This document shows, piece by piece, positions 17,557 to 25,867 of a stretch of DNA of 64,000 nucleotides. Position 1 is the first letter of the stretch. The number at the start of each line of letters is the position of its first letter. The notes beneath the pieces were generated by a model that ran no database searches, had not been told where the DNA came from, and worked only from the letters and a program-made list of their open reading frames with translations. Origin of the DNA: Bradyrhizobium sp. Arg816 (lineage in GTDB: Bacteria; Pseudomonadota; Alphaproteobacteria; Rhizobiales; Xanthobacteraceae); NCBI RefSeq assembly GCF_029989365.1, contig NZ_JAPRAQ010000030.1:1-64000 (forward strand), given 5' to 3'. The position numbers and the translations under genes were made by a program.

Positions 17557-18840
17557 ATGAATTTCCAAGAATGGATTGATAAGGCACGGGATCTTGAGGC
17601 GGAAATCGCTGCCTCGCCGTCGATAGAAAAAAAGCCGCTTACCGCGATCTTGTGTCGGCTTCATCTGCTTGCTTGCGAGGCGCCGCTTCCTGTTCAAGCG
17701 GCCTACGAGCGGCTTGCCGAGAGCCAGCTACGACAGCAGGCCGCCCGGCGTATCGAGGCGATGACACGCGGCATTCATCGTTGGACACTGCCTAACACGA
17801 GCACTGCCGAGGCCTGGATGTCCTCGTTGGCCGCGCAGATTAGGGCCGTGGATGAATTGCTCTATACCACGGCCGGCACAGACTTCGGCGACCCTGATTC
17901 TGAGTTGGAGGATTGGCGTTGCTCTTCCACAAAAATGCTCGTAGTGCCTCGTCCGAAGAATTTGCCCGAGTCTCGTTTGAATGGACGTCCCTATCTCAAA
18001 CGAGGCACGCTGAGGCATCGCCTTCTGCCGCCTGAAGTCGGTGGCCTTGAAATTGTGCCCGTCCGCATTGATCTGCGCGCTTTGGGGACGAAATCGGGGA
18101 TAGCCGCTTCATTATTCTCCAACCTGCAGCTTGCCACCCATCAGACGCGGGAAGGTAACTTCATCGCTGACGGCATAGCTGCGGACGATGTTGACGGCAC
18201 TCTCGCCAATCATATTCGACGATCAATGGAGGGTGATTGCGCAGGCATCGTTTGGCCGGAATTGACGATCGATCCGGGGGCGCGGCGTAAGATCTGTGAA
18301 CTCCTGCGACAACGGATCGTCGAAGAGGACGAATTGCCACTCCATTGGGTGCTTGCCGGAAGTTGGCATGAGGAAACCGGCACGGGTTACGTCAATCGGG
18401 CGAGGGTTCTGGATGGATACGGACGAGAGCTCAAAACGTTCGATAAGATCGTGCCGGCGCGAGACGAAGCTGGCCGTCTTGAGGACATCAAATCGGGGGA
18501 ATTCATCCCAGTCGTGATCACTGATCACCAAGTGATCGCTATGGCTATCTGTCGCGACTTTTGCGACCGGGCGTCGGTGGTGTCGCCGTACCTGACATTG
18601 CAGGTGGATTTTTTCGTCGTGCCGTCGATGGGAGAGGAATCCACCATGCTTGCCCATCTCAATGTTGCTGCTGAAGTGCAGGCCAAGACCGGGGCGCGCG
18701 CGCTCGTGGTGCAGCAAACGGATGCCCGATTGGCCTCGAAAAATGAGCTCGGTTACGTGCTGCCTATGCCGCAGGCACCCGCGGGAATTCAGGTTAATTC
18801 ATTGAAATCAAAAGCGGAATGGCAGTCTGTTTCAGAATGA
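17557..18840 (+). CDS. Carbon-nitrogen hydrolase (nitrilase-superfamily) protein
   Basis: 427 residues from MNFQEWIDKARDLEAEIAAS. An upstream in-frame TTG at 17527 is possible but less likely. The C-terminal half carries the nitrilase triad: Glu in IVWPELTID (~235), Lys in LKTFDKIV (~297) and Cys in MAICRDFC (~332), with AGSWHEE and RARVLDGYGR in the family positions. The N-terminal ~150 residues are helical and not part of the enzyme fold. The superfamily hydrolyses nitriles, amides or carbamoyl groups. No substrate can be assigned. It follows the NACHT gene on the same strand with ~175 bases between and may act as its partner or effector. Confidence 0.82.
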   Translation: MNFQEWIDKARDLEAEIAASPSIEKKPLTAILCRLHLLACEAPLPVQAAYERLAESQLRQQAARRIEAMTRGIHRWTLPNTSTAEAWMSSLAAQIRAVDELLYTTAGTDFGDPDSELEDWRCSSTKMLVVPRPKNLPESRLNGRPYLKRGTLRHRLLPPEVGGLEIVPVRIDLRALGTKSGIAASLFSNLQLATHQTREGNFIADGIAADDVDGTLANHIRRSMEGDCAGIVWPELTIDPGARRKICELLRQRIVEEDELPLHWVLAGSWHEETGTGYVNRARVLDGYGRELKTFDKIVPARDEAGRLEDIKSGEFIPVVITDHQVIAMAICRDFCDRASVVSPYLTLQVDFFVVPSMGEESTMLAHLNVAAEVQAKTGARALVVQQTDARLASKNELGYVLPMPQAPAGIQVNSLKSKAEWQSVSE

Positions 18841-18851
18841 AACACAGATTT

Positions 18852-18859
18852 ACCTAGGG
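18852..18859. promoter_or_regulatory. ACCTAGGG motif upstream of the winged-helix gene
   Basis: This eight-base copy is identical to one arm of the palindrome at 13637. It lies ~90 bases before the winged-helix start and just after the nitrilase stop. Confidence 0.45.
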
Positions 18860-18942
18860 ACCAAATCGGGTGTAAAACGTTGTGAAATGATCTCTTAAGC
18901 CTTAGATGGGATAAGGGGTCCTGGAGATAGGGTAACGGTTCC

Positions 18943-19656
18943 ATGTCGGCATTCGACGGTATCGCTCTAGGCGACGCTTCCCCGGACGAAGCGCGGCTCG
19001 TTATTCGTGCCGCCCTAACGGACGGCAGCCCGCGAGCGGCTGAAAGCATTTATCGGGCACTTCGAGCGTGGACTTGGAAGTGCCTGGTCGATGGTCGGCG
19101 AGACGAGGAGTTGCGGCACTGGCACGAGATTATGGCTCGAACCGGGGCTTACCTTGAGGTCGATCACAAGGCTTTTGCGAACAAGATCAGCACACTGAAA
19201 GAGCTAGTCTCGGAATCCATTACCGCTGGCGAACGTCTGTCATCAGCGGAAGTGCTGCAACGCGAACATGTCCGTGACATTCTCATGCAGATTTTCCGAG
19301 AGCCGCAGCGTCGAATCTACAGAGCAGCACTTTTGCGTCATTTCGGGCTTGGTCAGGCAAATCTCTCCCGAGTGCTGAATATGATGACGGTTGCCGGCCT
19401 GATACGACGAAGTAGCTTCGGCAAGCAGGCGGCTTTCAGTCTAACTGCGGGCGGTTTGAGAGCCGCGAAGATACTCGCGGAGAGAGAGGCGCCTGTCATT
19501 AGCCAAAGGCGAACCGGCGTGACGACAATAATAACTTCGCATCCAATTAAGCACGAGGGTGCGAAGCAGGTCATCTATTCCAAGGAGTCTCTTCATCCTA
19601 CCAGAAGTGTCAATCAATACGAGCCCGCTACATTCAATAAGGCGGTAGCTGGTTGA
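18943..19656 (+). CDS. Winged-helix DNA-binding protein of the NACHT/nitrilase set
   Basis: 237 residues. The central part (REHVRDILMQIFREPQRRIY, HFGLGQANLSRVLNMMTVAG and LIRRSSFGKQAAFSLTAGG, about residues 108-178) reads as a MarR-like winged helix with recognition helix and wing. The N-terminal ~100 residues are helical (EARLVIRAALTDGSPRAAES, ALRAWTWKCLVDG) and could be a sensor or dimerisation part. The C-terminal ~55 residues are basic and unstructured. No family name comes to mind. It is a plausible repressor acting at the ACCTAGGG motifs; this is inference from position and rarity of the motif. Confidence 0.7.
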   Translation: MSAFDGIALGDASPDEARLVIRAALTDGSPRAAESIYRALRAWTWKCLVDGRRDEELRHWHEIMARTGAYLEVDHKAFANKISTLKELVSESITAGERLSSAEVLQREHVRDILMQIFREPQRRIYRAALLRHFGLGQANLSRVLNMMTVAGLIRRSSFGKQAAFSLTAGGLRAAKILAEREAPVISQRRTGVTTIITSHPIKHEGAKQVIYSKESLHPTRSVNQYEPATFNKAVAG

Positions 19657-19687
19657 GCGAGCGTAGGCTCGGATCGGAGAGCTTTAG

Positions 19688-20170
19688 ATGGTGAGTAGCC
19701 GAGCCACAGATACTCCTTCCGAAGGCGAAGAGCGAAATCCCGACGCGATCCGCATGTACGGGGATTTCCTCGACAATGTGAGCGTGGTGAAGAACTCGCT
19801 TATGTCCTTGCTTCTTTCGGTCGGTGACATCGAGTCTGTGGCAGACGAGAGCAATCCGTCTGCCGATCGGGAAGTTGCGCCCAGCCGAACGGTACTAGTG
19901 CCGTTTGTCGAAATGAAATTGGAAGGGGAGCAAGAGCCGTATTTTGCTAACGTGCTTACGCTCGATAACGTCGCGTACCTGATCTATGATCTCACACAGG
20001 ACTTTGAGGTTGTCTGCCAACAGCTTTTAGCTGTCTCAAAGGGAGGTGTGCCACCCGAGATCGGTCGCATTGAACAATCCGTAGAATGGATGAAGCGAGC
20101 CGGTGAGCACGCTGGTCGCGCACACCAATATCTTGGACAGATTGCGAACCGCATGGATGCGGCCGGCTGA
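19688..20170 (+). CDS. Unrecognised 160-aa protein ending the NACHT/nitrilase set
   Basis: A good ribosome binding site (GGAGAG, six bases upstream) precedes the ATG. The protein has a central strand-rich part (TVLVPFVEMKLEGEQEPYFA, NVLTLDNVAYLIYDLTQDFE) and a helical C-terminus (EWMKRAGEHAGRAHQYLGQI). It has no membrane or signal segment and no visible catalytic motif. It starts 31 bases after the winged-helix gene, so the two are probably co-transcribed. Function unknown. Confidence 0.65.
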   Translation: MVSSRATDTPSEGEERNPDAIRMYGDFLDNVSVVKNSLMSLLLSVGDIESVADESNPSADREVAPSRTVLVPFVEMKLEGEQEPYFANVLTLDNVAYLIYDLTQDFEVVCQQLLAVSKGGVPPEIGRIEQSVEWMKRAGEHAGRAHQYLGQIANRMDAAG

Positions 20171-20882
20171 TACTACGGCTATCCGGATTATGCGCCGGAT
20201 GGTGGAAAGATTTCGCGCGTAGCCGGAGGGCCACGGAGCCGTCTGGGCAGCCGCGCTAAAATCCTTGGATATTCCCCTGCCTTTGGTTGCGGTCAGTTTG
20301 GAGGGATGCCGGTCTCCGGAGGACGCAATCTTGGCCGCTGCCATCATCCGAAACCTCGCCGAGGAGGCGCATCACGCACTGAAGGTTCAAGCGGCGCAGA
20401 CAATCGCGGCGCGGAAGCGGAAATGAGCGCCATTCTGGAGGCCGCAGGCATTTAGGTCCTTGGCGAAGTGAGACAACGACGGGTGCAAAGTTTCAGTTCG
20501 AGCAGTCGTTGTGTATGGCAGCACAGCAGGTCAAGTGGCCGGGATTGGCGCGGCCGGCCTCGCGCCCGACCTGCGATAACGGGTCGTTCGATTGTTGCGT
20601 ATCTCCGAAGGATACATGCCAAATTCTTGCTCGGGGGTGATGACGATGTCGTCATCACGAGCATCGATTGGTGTTCCGGGACCCGGATTCATCGGGCCGA
20701 AATCGGTGTTCACATTCACTGAACCGGGCTAGCTCGTTCCCTTGCACATAGGCTCTCATGGCCGCAGCCGTGACGAAAGCTGCAGCTTCCGATCAGCAGG
20801 GATGGGCTTGGCCGTTTCGAGTGAAAGCCGCGCGGAAATGCGAGGGGCCTAGAACTCCGTGAATCTAGCCGTTTTGCCTTGG
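20171..20882. other. Gene-poor stretch with coding remnants
   Basis: A plus-strand fragment at about 20260-20426 reads PLVAVSLEGCRSPEDAIL and then IRNLAEEAHHALKVQAAQ up to a stop. It looks like the end of a lost gene without a start. A 62-codon minus-strand frame (20531-20719, MNVNTDFGPMNPGPGTPIDA) could be a small gene, but has no convincing ribosome site or family. Confidence 0.4.
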
Positions 20883-21485
20883 TCAAGGTGCCAATTCCAC
20901 TAGCAGATCATCGAGTACTGCCGCCAAGCCTGACGCGCGGATCAGAGATCGGACACCAATGGCCCGCAGCTTTGGCACTGCTCTGTGATAAACTGCAAGA
21001 TTGGTTTGACCGTTCAACCGCGAGGGATAGATGATGCCGTCGGGCTGCTTGGGGTGCTCGTGCCAGGCGAGGGACCATTTACGCGCGAGCGTCTGCGCCG
21101 AAGCACGGGCGACATCGGTCGGAACTCCCATACGGATGGCGCAATCGTTCCGCAGGTCGACCATGGTCAAGGCCGACGTGACCTCGATCTCCGCATAGTT
21201 CCGCTCATGGAGTTCATCCCCACCTAGGAGAAGCGATCCGTCGGCACCATCGCGTCTGTCGCGCAAGACGGCCTCAAGGAAACAAGCTTTCAGCGTATCG
21301 CCGAGGTACAACACACCGAAACGATTGGCCTCGACGCGGCGTCGCGGATCGCTGAATCGGCTGGGTCATTTTCCGTATCCAAGTGGGTCCGGATAACCCC
21401 CAAGATAGATCCGCCCGAACCTCGCACCCGCGGCCACGGTGTTGAGTTCGAGTCGCGGCGTCGCCGGTGGGTCCTTGGCAGCCAC
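20883..21485 (-). pseudogene. RES-domain toxin interrupted by an in-frame TGA
   Basis: From a GTG directly after the antitoxin stop, codons 2-39 read like the RES N-terminus (PPATPRLELNTVAAGARFGR, then DPLGYGK). Codon 40 is TGA (21368-21366), and the same frame continues PSRFSDPRRRVEANRFGV and LYLGDTLKACFLEAVLRDR to the stop at 20883, ~200 codons in all. The core residues of the family (R in RFSDPR, Y in LYLGD, E in CFLEAVL) and the DGIIYPSRLNG motif survive. RES toxins degrade NAD+ and are neutralised by the Xre/MbcA/ParS-type partner encoded upstream. As read, full-length toxin needs readthrough, or a shortened product starts downstream. Confidence 0.82.
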
Positions 21486-22235
21486 CTAGTGGAAATCTCC
21501 GCGACCGACACTCTCTGCGGCAGCGAGCAGGGCTTCCCCCTGGCCGCGCTCCAGCGCTTGGCGGCCAGTCAAGCCGTCAAGTTCATCGTGGGGCTGCACG
21601 AGAAAACGGAAGATGGCCCAGGGGCTACCAAGCCGTTCCCGCAGGGCCGGCAACTCGGAATAGGGTTTTCCATTGTGATCGATTTGCCAAACCGGGAAGC
21701 GGAAGCCGCGTTTGGCGCCGTCCAACCCGAGAAGTTGTCCGTTTTGTCGCTTGGTGTTGATCGTTGCGCGCGTCGTGTGCACCAACTCGGCAAGTTCGTC
21801 GGCACTGCGCATGTCCTTGCCAGACAGGATCTCCGCAGCCCTGATCAGACCTCGGTCTCGCGCTGCAGCCAACGCCTGATCAAGCTCGAGGCTGCTTTCC
21901 TCATCAATTGCGATATCTTCTTTGGAGGTTACCCGCTCGAGGGGCGCGGCGACAGCGTTGCCGGTTGGATCGACATTGACGCGGAAGCTGAAGGGATTTC
22001 CCTCTTTGGTGCTCTTTTCGAGGGCCTCTCCGTAACGCTCGATCAGCAGCCGGACGTATTTCGGTTTCATGGCCATCGCCTTGGCGGCACTGCCGGATGC
22101 ATTGACCTTGATGTCCCGGACAGGCCTGGATAGCAGTCCCTTCAGGTCTGTCATGAAGGACATGGTCAGCAGCGCTTTGGGCTTGCGAACCCGTGTCGCG
22201 GTCTTTCCTTGTGCTGATTTCTTCGCCTTTGCCAT
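21486..22235 (-). CDS. Xre/MbcA/ParS-type antitoxin (DUF2384) of the RES module
   Basis: 249 residues. The basic N-terminus (MAKAKKSAQGKTATRVRKPK) is followed by a helical and strand segment. A DNA-binding-like stretch (MRSADELAELVHTTRATINT, KRQNGQLLGLDGAKRGFRFP) comes next. The C-terminal DUF2384 toxin-binding motif is WAIFRFLVQPHDELDGLTGR with QALERGQGEALL. This antitoxin is longer than the common ~150-aa forms. It precedes the RES gene with no gap (its TAG abuts the toxin GTG), so the two are translationally coupled. The frame is intact although the toxin is interrupted. Confidence 0.85.
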   Translation of the reverse strand: MAKAKKSAQGKTATRVRKPKALLTMSFMTDLKGLLSRPVRDIKVNASGSAAKAMAMKPKYVRLLIERYGEALEKSTKEGNPFSFRVNVDPTGNAVAAPLERVTSKEDIAIDEESSLELDQALAAARDRGLIRAAEILSGKDMRSADELAELVHTTRATINTKRQNGQLLGLDGAKRGFRFPVWQIDHNGKPYSELPALRERLGSPWAIFRFLVQPHDELDGLTGRQALERGQGEALLAAAESVGRGDFH

Positions 22236-22365
22236 GATGGGCAGCTCCTGTCCTGGAACGCGGGCAGCTTTCCCTAGACAAGGTGGGAAATTCCGTTAAG
22301 TTCGTCAAGTCCGTAAAGCTAGTTTAATATGTTCGTATTTTTTTCTTTTGGCGGCGGACTAAGCC

Positions 22366-22865
22366 GTGCGACCTGCGCGCCTGGAACCAGCCACCTCGAA
22401 CCGGAGACTTGATGTGTTCTTAAATGACCGGGAGACGGCAACCGATCTGCTCTATTACGAGGCGATCGCCAAGACTGTCGTCAGTCTAATCCGGAAGACG
22501 CCAGACGCCCGGTGACGATCAGCGTGCACGGCGACTGGGGTGCTGGCAAATCAAGCGTTCTCAAGATGCTGGAAGGCGCCTTCGCCGAGGACGGCCGGGT
22601 GCTCTGCCTGTGGTTCAACGGCTGGACGTTCGAGGGCTTCGAGGATGCGAAGACCGTCGTCATCGAAACCATTGTCGACGAGCTGCGCCGCGCCCGCCCT
22701 GTCTCAACGAAGGTCGCCGACGCCGCCAAGAAGGTGCTCAAGCGCGTCGACTGGCTGAAACTGGCGGGCCATGCCGGCGGCTGGCTGCGGTGCTGCGCGG
22801 GCACTACGGGTACTTCGGCATCCCTGGCAATAGCACCTGCCTCGGTCGCTTCCGTCTTCAGGTAA
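22366..22865 (+). pseudogene. KAP-family P-loop NTPase, N-terminal fragment with frameshift
   Basis: The first frame (LDVFLNDRETATDLLYYEAI, AKTVVSLIRK) ends at TGA 22513. The continuation in the next frame reads TISVHGDWGAGKSSVLKMLE, then VLCLWFNGWTFEGFEDAKTV. Walker A (GDWGAGKSS) and the WFNGW motif are typical of KAP NTPases, which are often membrane-tethered ATPases with links to phage exclusion. After ~150 codons it runs into group II intron sequence, and the remaining several hundred residues are absent. Non-functional as it stands. Confidence 0.8.
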
Positions 22866-23090
22866 TGAAGGCGTAGCGGCGGATCCTACTACGGCGAAGC
22901 CAACGGCCGAAGCTGTCGCGGGAGCGGTTCAACGCGATCCTGAAGGTCTTCCCGATACCGATCGGGCAGGTAGGTGACTGGCGTCACCAAATGGTCTGAT
23001 CAAGCTACTCGTCAGAGGAGCCGGATGCGGGAAAGCTGCACGTCCGGATCTGTGAGGGAGGCGTCGAGCGATCGAGGCCTCTACTCGACC
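22866..23090 (+). mobile_element. 3' end of a group II intron (maturase tail, domains V-VI)
   Basis: Positions 22877-22999 read in one frame as QRPKLSRERFNAILKVFPIP up to a stop, which is the usual C-terminal tail of intron reverse transcriptases. This is followed by a domain V-like hairpin (23018-23050, GAGCCGGATGCGGGAAAGC on the 5' arm and GTCCGGATC on the 3' arm). A domain VI-like stem ends in CTACTCGAC at ~23089. That order and those sequences are characteristic of bacterial group II introns. The 5' part and most of the maturase are gone. Confidence 0.7.
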
Positions 23091-23540
23091 CTTTCGATCG
23101 ATGCCCTTGTAGTCGCAGTTGACCCCGCGTGTTCGGGTAGAAGGCAGTGCAATCTCTATGATCGTGCGAATGCCCACTTTCAGTCGGATAAGCCCAGTGG
23201 TGCGACCAGTAAGTCATTGATTGTTCTCAACCCGGGCCTGACGCTTCATCAACGGCCCCGTCGCGTCCTCTCATGCAACAAACCTTGGAACCTCTTGTTC
23301 AATCAATCGCAATAGCCGAGTGTTGCGCCTCCCGGCAACCAACACCCTTAGTCTGTAGGGGATTCAGCAGCCTGCTCAGGGAGCCTGCTACGCGGGGTCA
23401 GCGAGATTGTCCTCGATCCCCTCAGGACCAAGGTTTCGATCGCATCCCGAATGGCACGCGTGCTGACGATGCGCGTGCGAACCCAACGGGAAGGTCCAAC
23501 GTAGCGGCGCCGACATATAGTTCGGCAGGCCACGCATCGC
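23091..23540. other. Gene-free stretch after the intron remnant
   Basis: Short broken frames only. I see no gene, repeat or terminator that I can name between the intron end and the cytochrome gene's stop. Confidence 0.4.
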
Positions 23541-25796
23541 TCATAGAGTCTTGAGATACTCGACAAGCGCTCGGCGCTCGGCCTCGGTCAATTCTCGTCC
23601 GATGACTCCGGGCGGTAGCTTCGTTAAGTCGGTTTCCTTGCCCTCGAACGAATGTCCGCGATTGCTGTTGCCAAGCAGCGACACATCAAAGTTCGTCAGG
23701 CCGGCCGCACAGCTCTCGGTCGCCTTTGCTTTCGTAACAAGCCCGACCTTGACCGGGTCGAACGCACGACTGCCGACGCAAAACGACATCGGCCGTTGGG
23801 CTTGCGGCACCAACATGTCTCTCAGCGTCGGAACGGACCCGTTGTGCAGATAAGGAGCCGTTGCCCAAACACCATCCAACGGGCGCGCCCGGTACTGAGG
23901 CTCAAGGGCGAGAAGGACTTCGTCCTTGCCGTTGCGGCTCGCACGCGCCCCGACATAGACTCGCTGGTTTTGGCAGTTCTTCCTCGGCCCCCACAATTGC
24001 CGCTTGGTTTCCTCAGAAGTGCCGTTCGCAATGACCCATTGGTCGATCGTTTTGCCGACGACGTCCATGAGCGCGAGTACAAACAGAGGATCTGCGCCTT
24101 TTTCTGCCAGAAGGCCGCAACCTCCGGCTTTGTTGAGGTCGTCTGCAGGATTTAATCCGAGTGACTCGGGTAGGTGAACGCGCCGCGTCGTGAGGACGTT
24201 AGATTGCTGGCGATCGGTGCCGATCGCCGAGACCGGCATCTGGACCACGTTAAAATAATGCCGTCCGCCGATCTCTACCCAATTCTTCTCGTTCTTGGCT
24301 GAGCGATCGGGGTTCTCTGCGCGCCAGAATGAGTCTTCCGTCCACTTTTTGTCGAACGCAGCATCGTTCACCGGGCCTCGGTGGCATTCAAAGCAGTGAG
24401 CACGATAAAGATCGCGACCCTGTTCAACGAGCTTTTCATCGATCGCCCAGGCCGGGTCACCGCGGAATTTCTCCTGCGCGTCCTTCCATCGCGGTGCTAC
24501 GAGCCCGGTGAATTTTCTGCCTCCTGCATCTTCGGACGAAAAGGGATCGGTGCCGCGCAGAAGCTCTTCGAACCGCGCGATGTCGGATAGATGTATGGAT
24601 GAGGCAAAAAGCGGCCGTCCGGGCGCGGCCGCGGTCATATTGATTTTTGCGCTGACACCGAGCGCTTCGCCTGCATTGCGAACGAGTTCGTTGAGAACAG
24701 AAGCGTCATACTGTGCCCAAAGGAAATACGGGGTGTCCCAGATCGGCGGAAAGCTCACGGGCGCATCATGGCGCGCAAAGTTGCCCTTGAGGAGTGGCTC
24801 GGAGAGTTCGCCGGTCACGGGATCAAGTAGGTTTGTATAGAAAACCTGGTTCCCGATCCGGTTCAGCGCATCAAGTCGACCGAACCCTTCATCGAGATCC
24901 GTCACTCCCTGTCCCGTCAAAAGTCTGTCGGTCTCTCCCTTTTGGTTCTTGATCTTCTGAAGCGCTAGCTCAAGATCGCTTCGCAGCTGCTTTCGATCGA
25001 CGCTCTGCCCTTTGATCTGCTCCAGCTTGCTGGCGAAACGCTCGAAACGCCATGGCAAGATCAACGTGTAACCAATCGACAGCCCGATGGCCCTTTCTAC
25101 CTCGCCCAGATTGACCATCGCCGGCCCGCCGTCGAACCGTATGCTGACATTCTTGTATTCGAGGTGACCCGTATGACAGGCGGCGCAGGTTAGACCGATC
25201 TGATCTTCATACGGGGCGCCAGTCGTCGGATCGATACCGCCCTTGAGGATGGCAAAGCCGACCGGCAAAGCATTCGGGTTCTCGGGCGCGCTTGGAGTCC
25301 AACCGGGGTTGGCTGTGTCCCCATTCGGCGCATCGTCGTGATAACCGTAGGCGGCCGCATTACCGGCGAAGTCCTTTGAGCTAGGACTAGGAATGAAGCC
25401 GAGGCGGCGCAGGTAGTTCTCGTCCGTTAAGCTTGTGTAAGAGAAGGACAGCTCCGGGCGTTCCAGGGCCAAAAACCACTGATAAGGGACAGGGATGGTC
25501 GCTGTCCCCTGCGATGTGTGGTGAAACCAGTAACGCTGGCGGGAGCTCCAGTTTTGCGGCAGCCAATAAGCGCTTTCGATTTTTGATGGCTCGGGCAGGG
25601 TCGCAGGCAGTAATTGAGCGACCAGATTAGCATCGTTCTTTATCTTAAGGGCTGCGTCGCGAACCTTCTCCGGGGCGAAATACACCAGGCCGGCCGCCAC
25701 GATCACGACAACGACGCTTGCCAATAACAGGCTGGTGATATGAGGCCAGCGCATCACCCCGGAATAAAGACGAGAGCCAAAAGAAGGTCTCCCCAT
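23541..25796 (-). CDS. Membrane-anchored di-haem c-type cytochrome (peroxidase/RoxA-like)
   Basis: About 751 residues from the ATG that has GGAG nine bases upstream. One N-terminal membrane helix (LLLASVVVVIVAAGLVYFA) anchors a large periplasmic part. Two haem c sites are visible, CAACH (~residue 204) and CFECH (~468), and DGVWATAPYLHNGSVPTLRD is the C-terminal motif of di-haem cytochrome c peroxidase and rubber-oxygenase relatives. About 260 residues separate the haem sites. It is last of three minus-strand genes, after a patatin-like phospholipase and another haem-binding protein. A role in oxidising a lipid-derived or radical substrate is a guess from this context. Confidence 0.8.
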   Translation of the reverse strand: MGRPSFGSRLYSGVMRWPHITSLLLASVVVVIVAAGLVYFAPEKVRDAALKIKNDANLVAQLLPATLPEPSKIESAYWLPQNWSSRQRYWFHHTSQGTATIPVPYQWFLALERPELSFSYTSLTDENYLRRLGFIPSPSSKDFAGNAAAYGYHDDAPNGDTANPGWTPSAPENPNALPVGFAILKGGIDPTTGAPYEDQIGLTCAACHTGHLEYKNVSIRFDGGPAMVNLGEVERAIGLSIGYTLILPWRFERFASKLEQIKGQSVDRKQLRSDLELALQKIKNQKGETDRLLTGQGVTDLDEGFGRLDALNRIGNQVFYTNLLDPVTGELSEPLLKGNFARHDAPVSFPPIWDTPYFLWAQYDASVLNELVRNAGEALGVSAKINMTAAAPGRPLFASSIHLSDIARFEELLRGTDPFSSEDAGGRKFTGLVAPRWKDAQEKFRGDPAWAIDEKLVEQGRDLYRAHCFECHRGPVNDAAFDKKWTEDSFWRAENPDRSAKNEKNWVEIGGRHYFNVVQMPVSAIGTDRQQSNVLTTRRVHLPESLGLNPADDLNKAGGCGLLAEKGADPLFVLALMDVVGKTIDQWVIANGTSEETKRQLWGPRKNCQNQRVYVGARASRNGKDEVLLALEPQYRARPLDGVWATAPYLHNGSVPTLRDMLVPQAQRPMSFCVGSRAFDPVKVGLVTKAKATESCAAGLTNFDVSLLGNSNRGHSFEGKETDLTKLPPGVIGRELTEAERRALVEYLKTL

Positions 25797-25867
25797 AGCA
25801 AGGACTCCATCCATATTTTGTGCGTCCAGCCGGCCCGGCAGGCTACCGGAAACGGCGGCGGCGTCTG

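Noticed and set aside
19115..19145. TGGCAC resembling half of a sigma-54 promoter
   Set aside because: The TTGC half is absent at the needed spacing and the site lies inside the winged-helix coding region.
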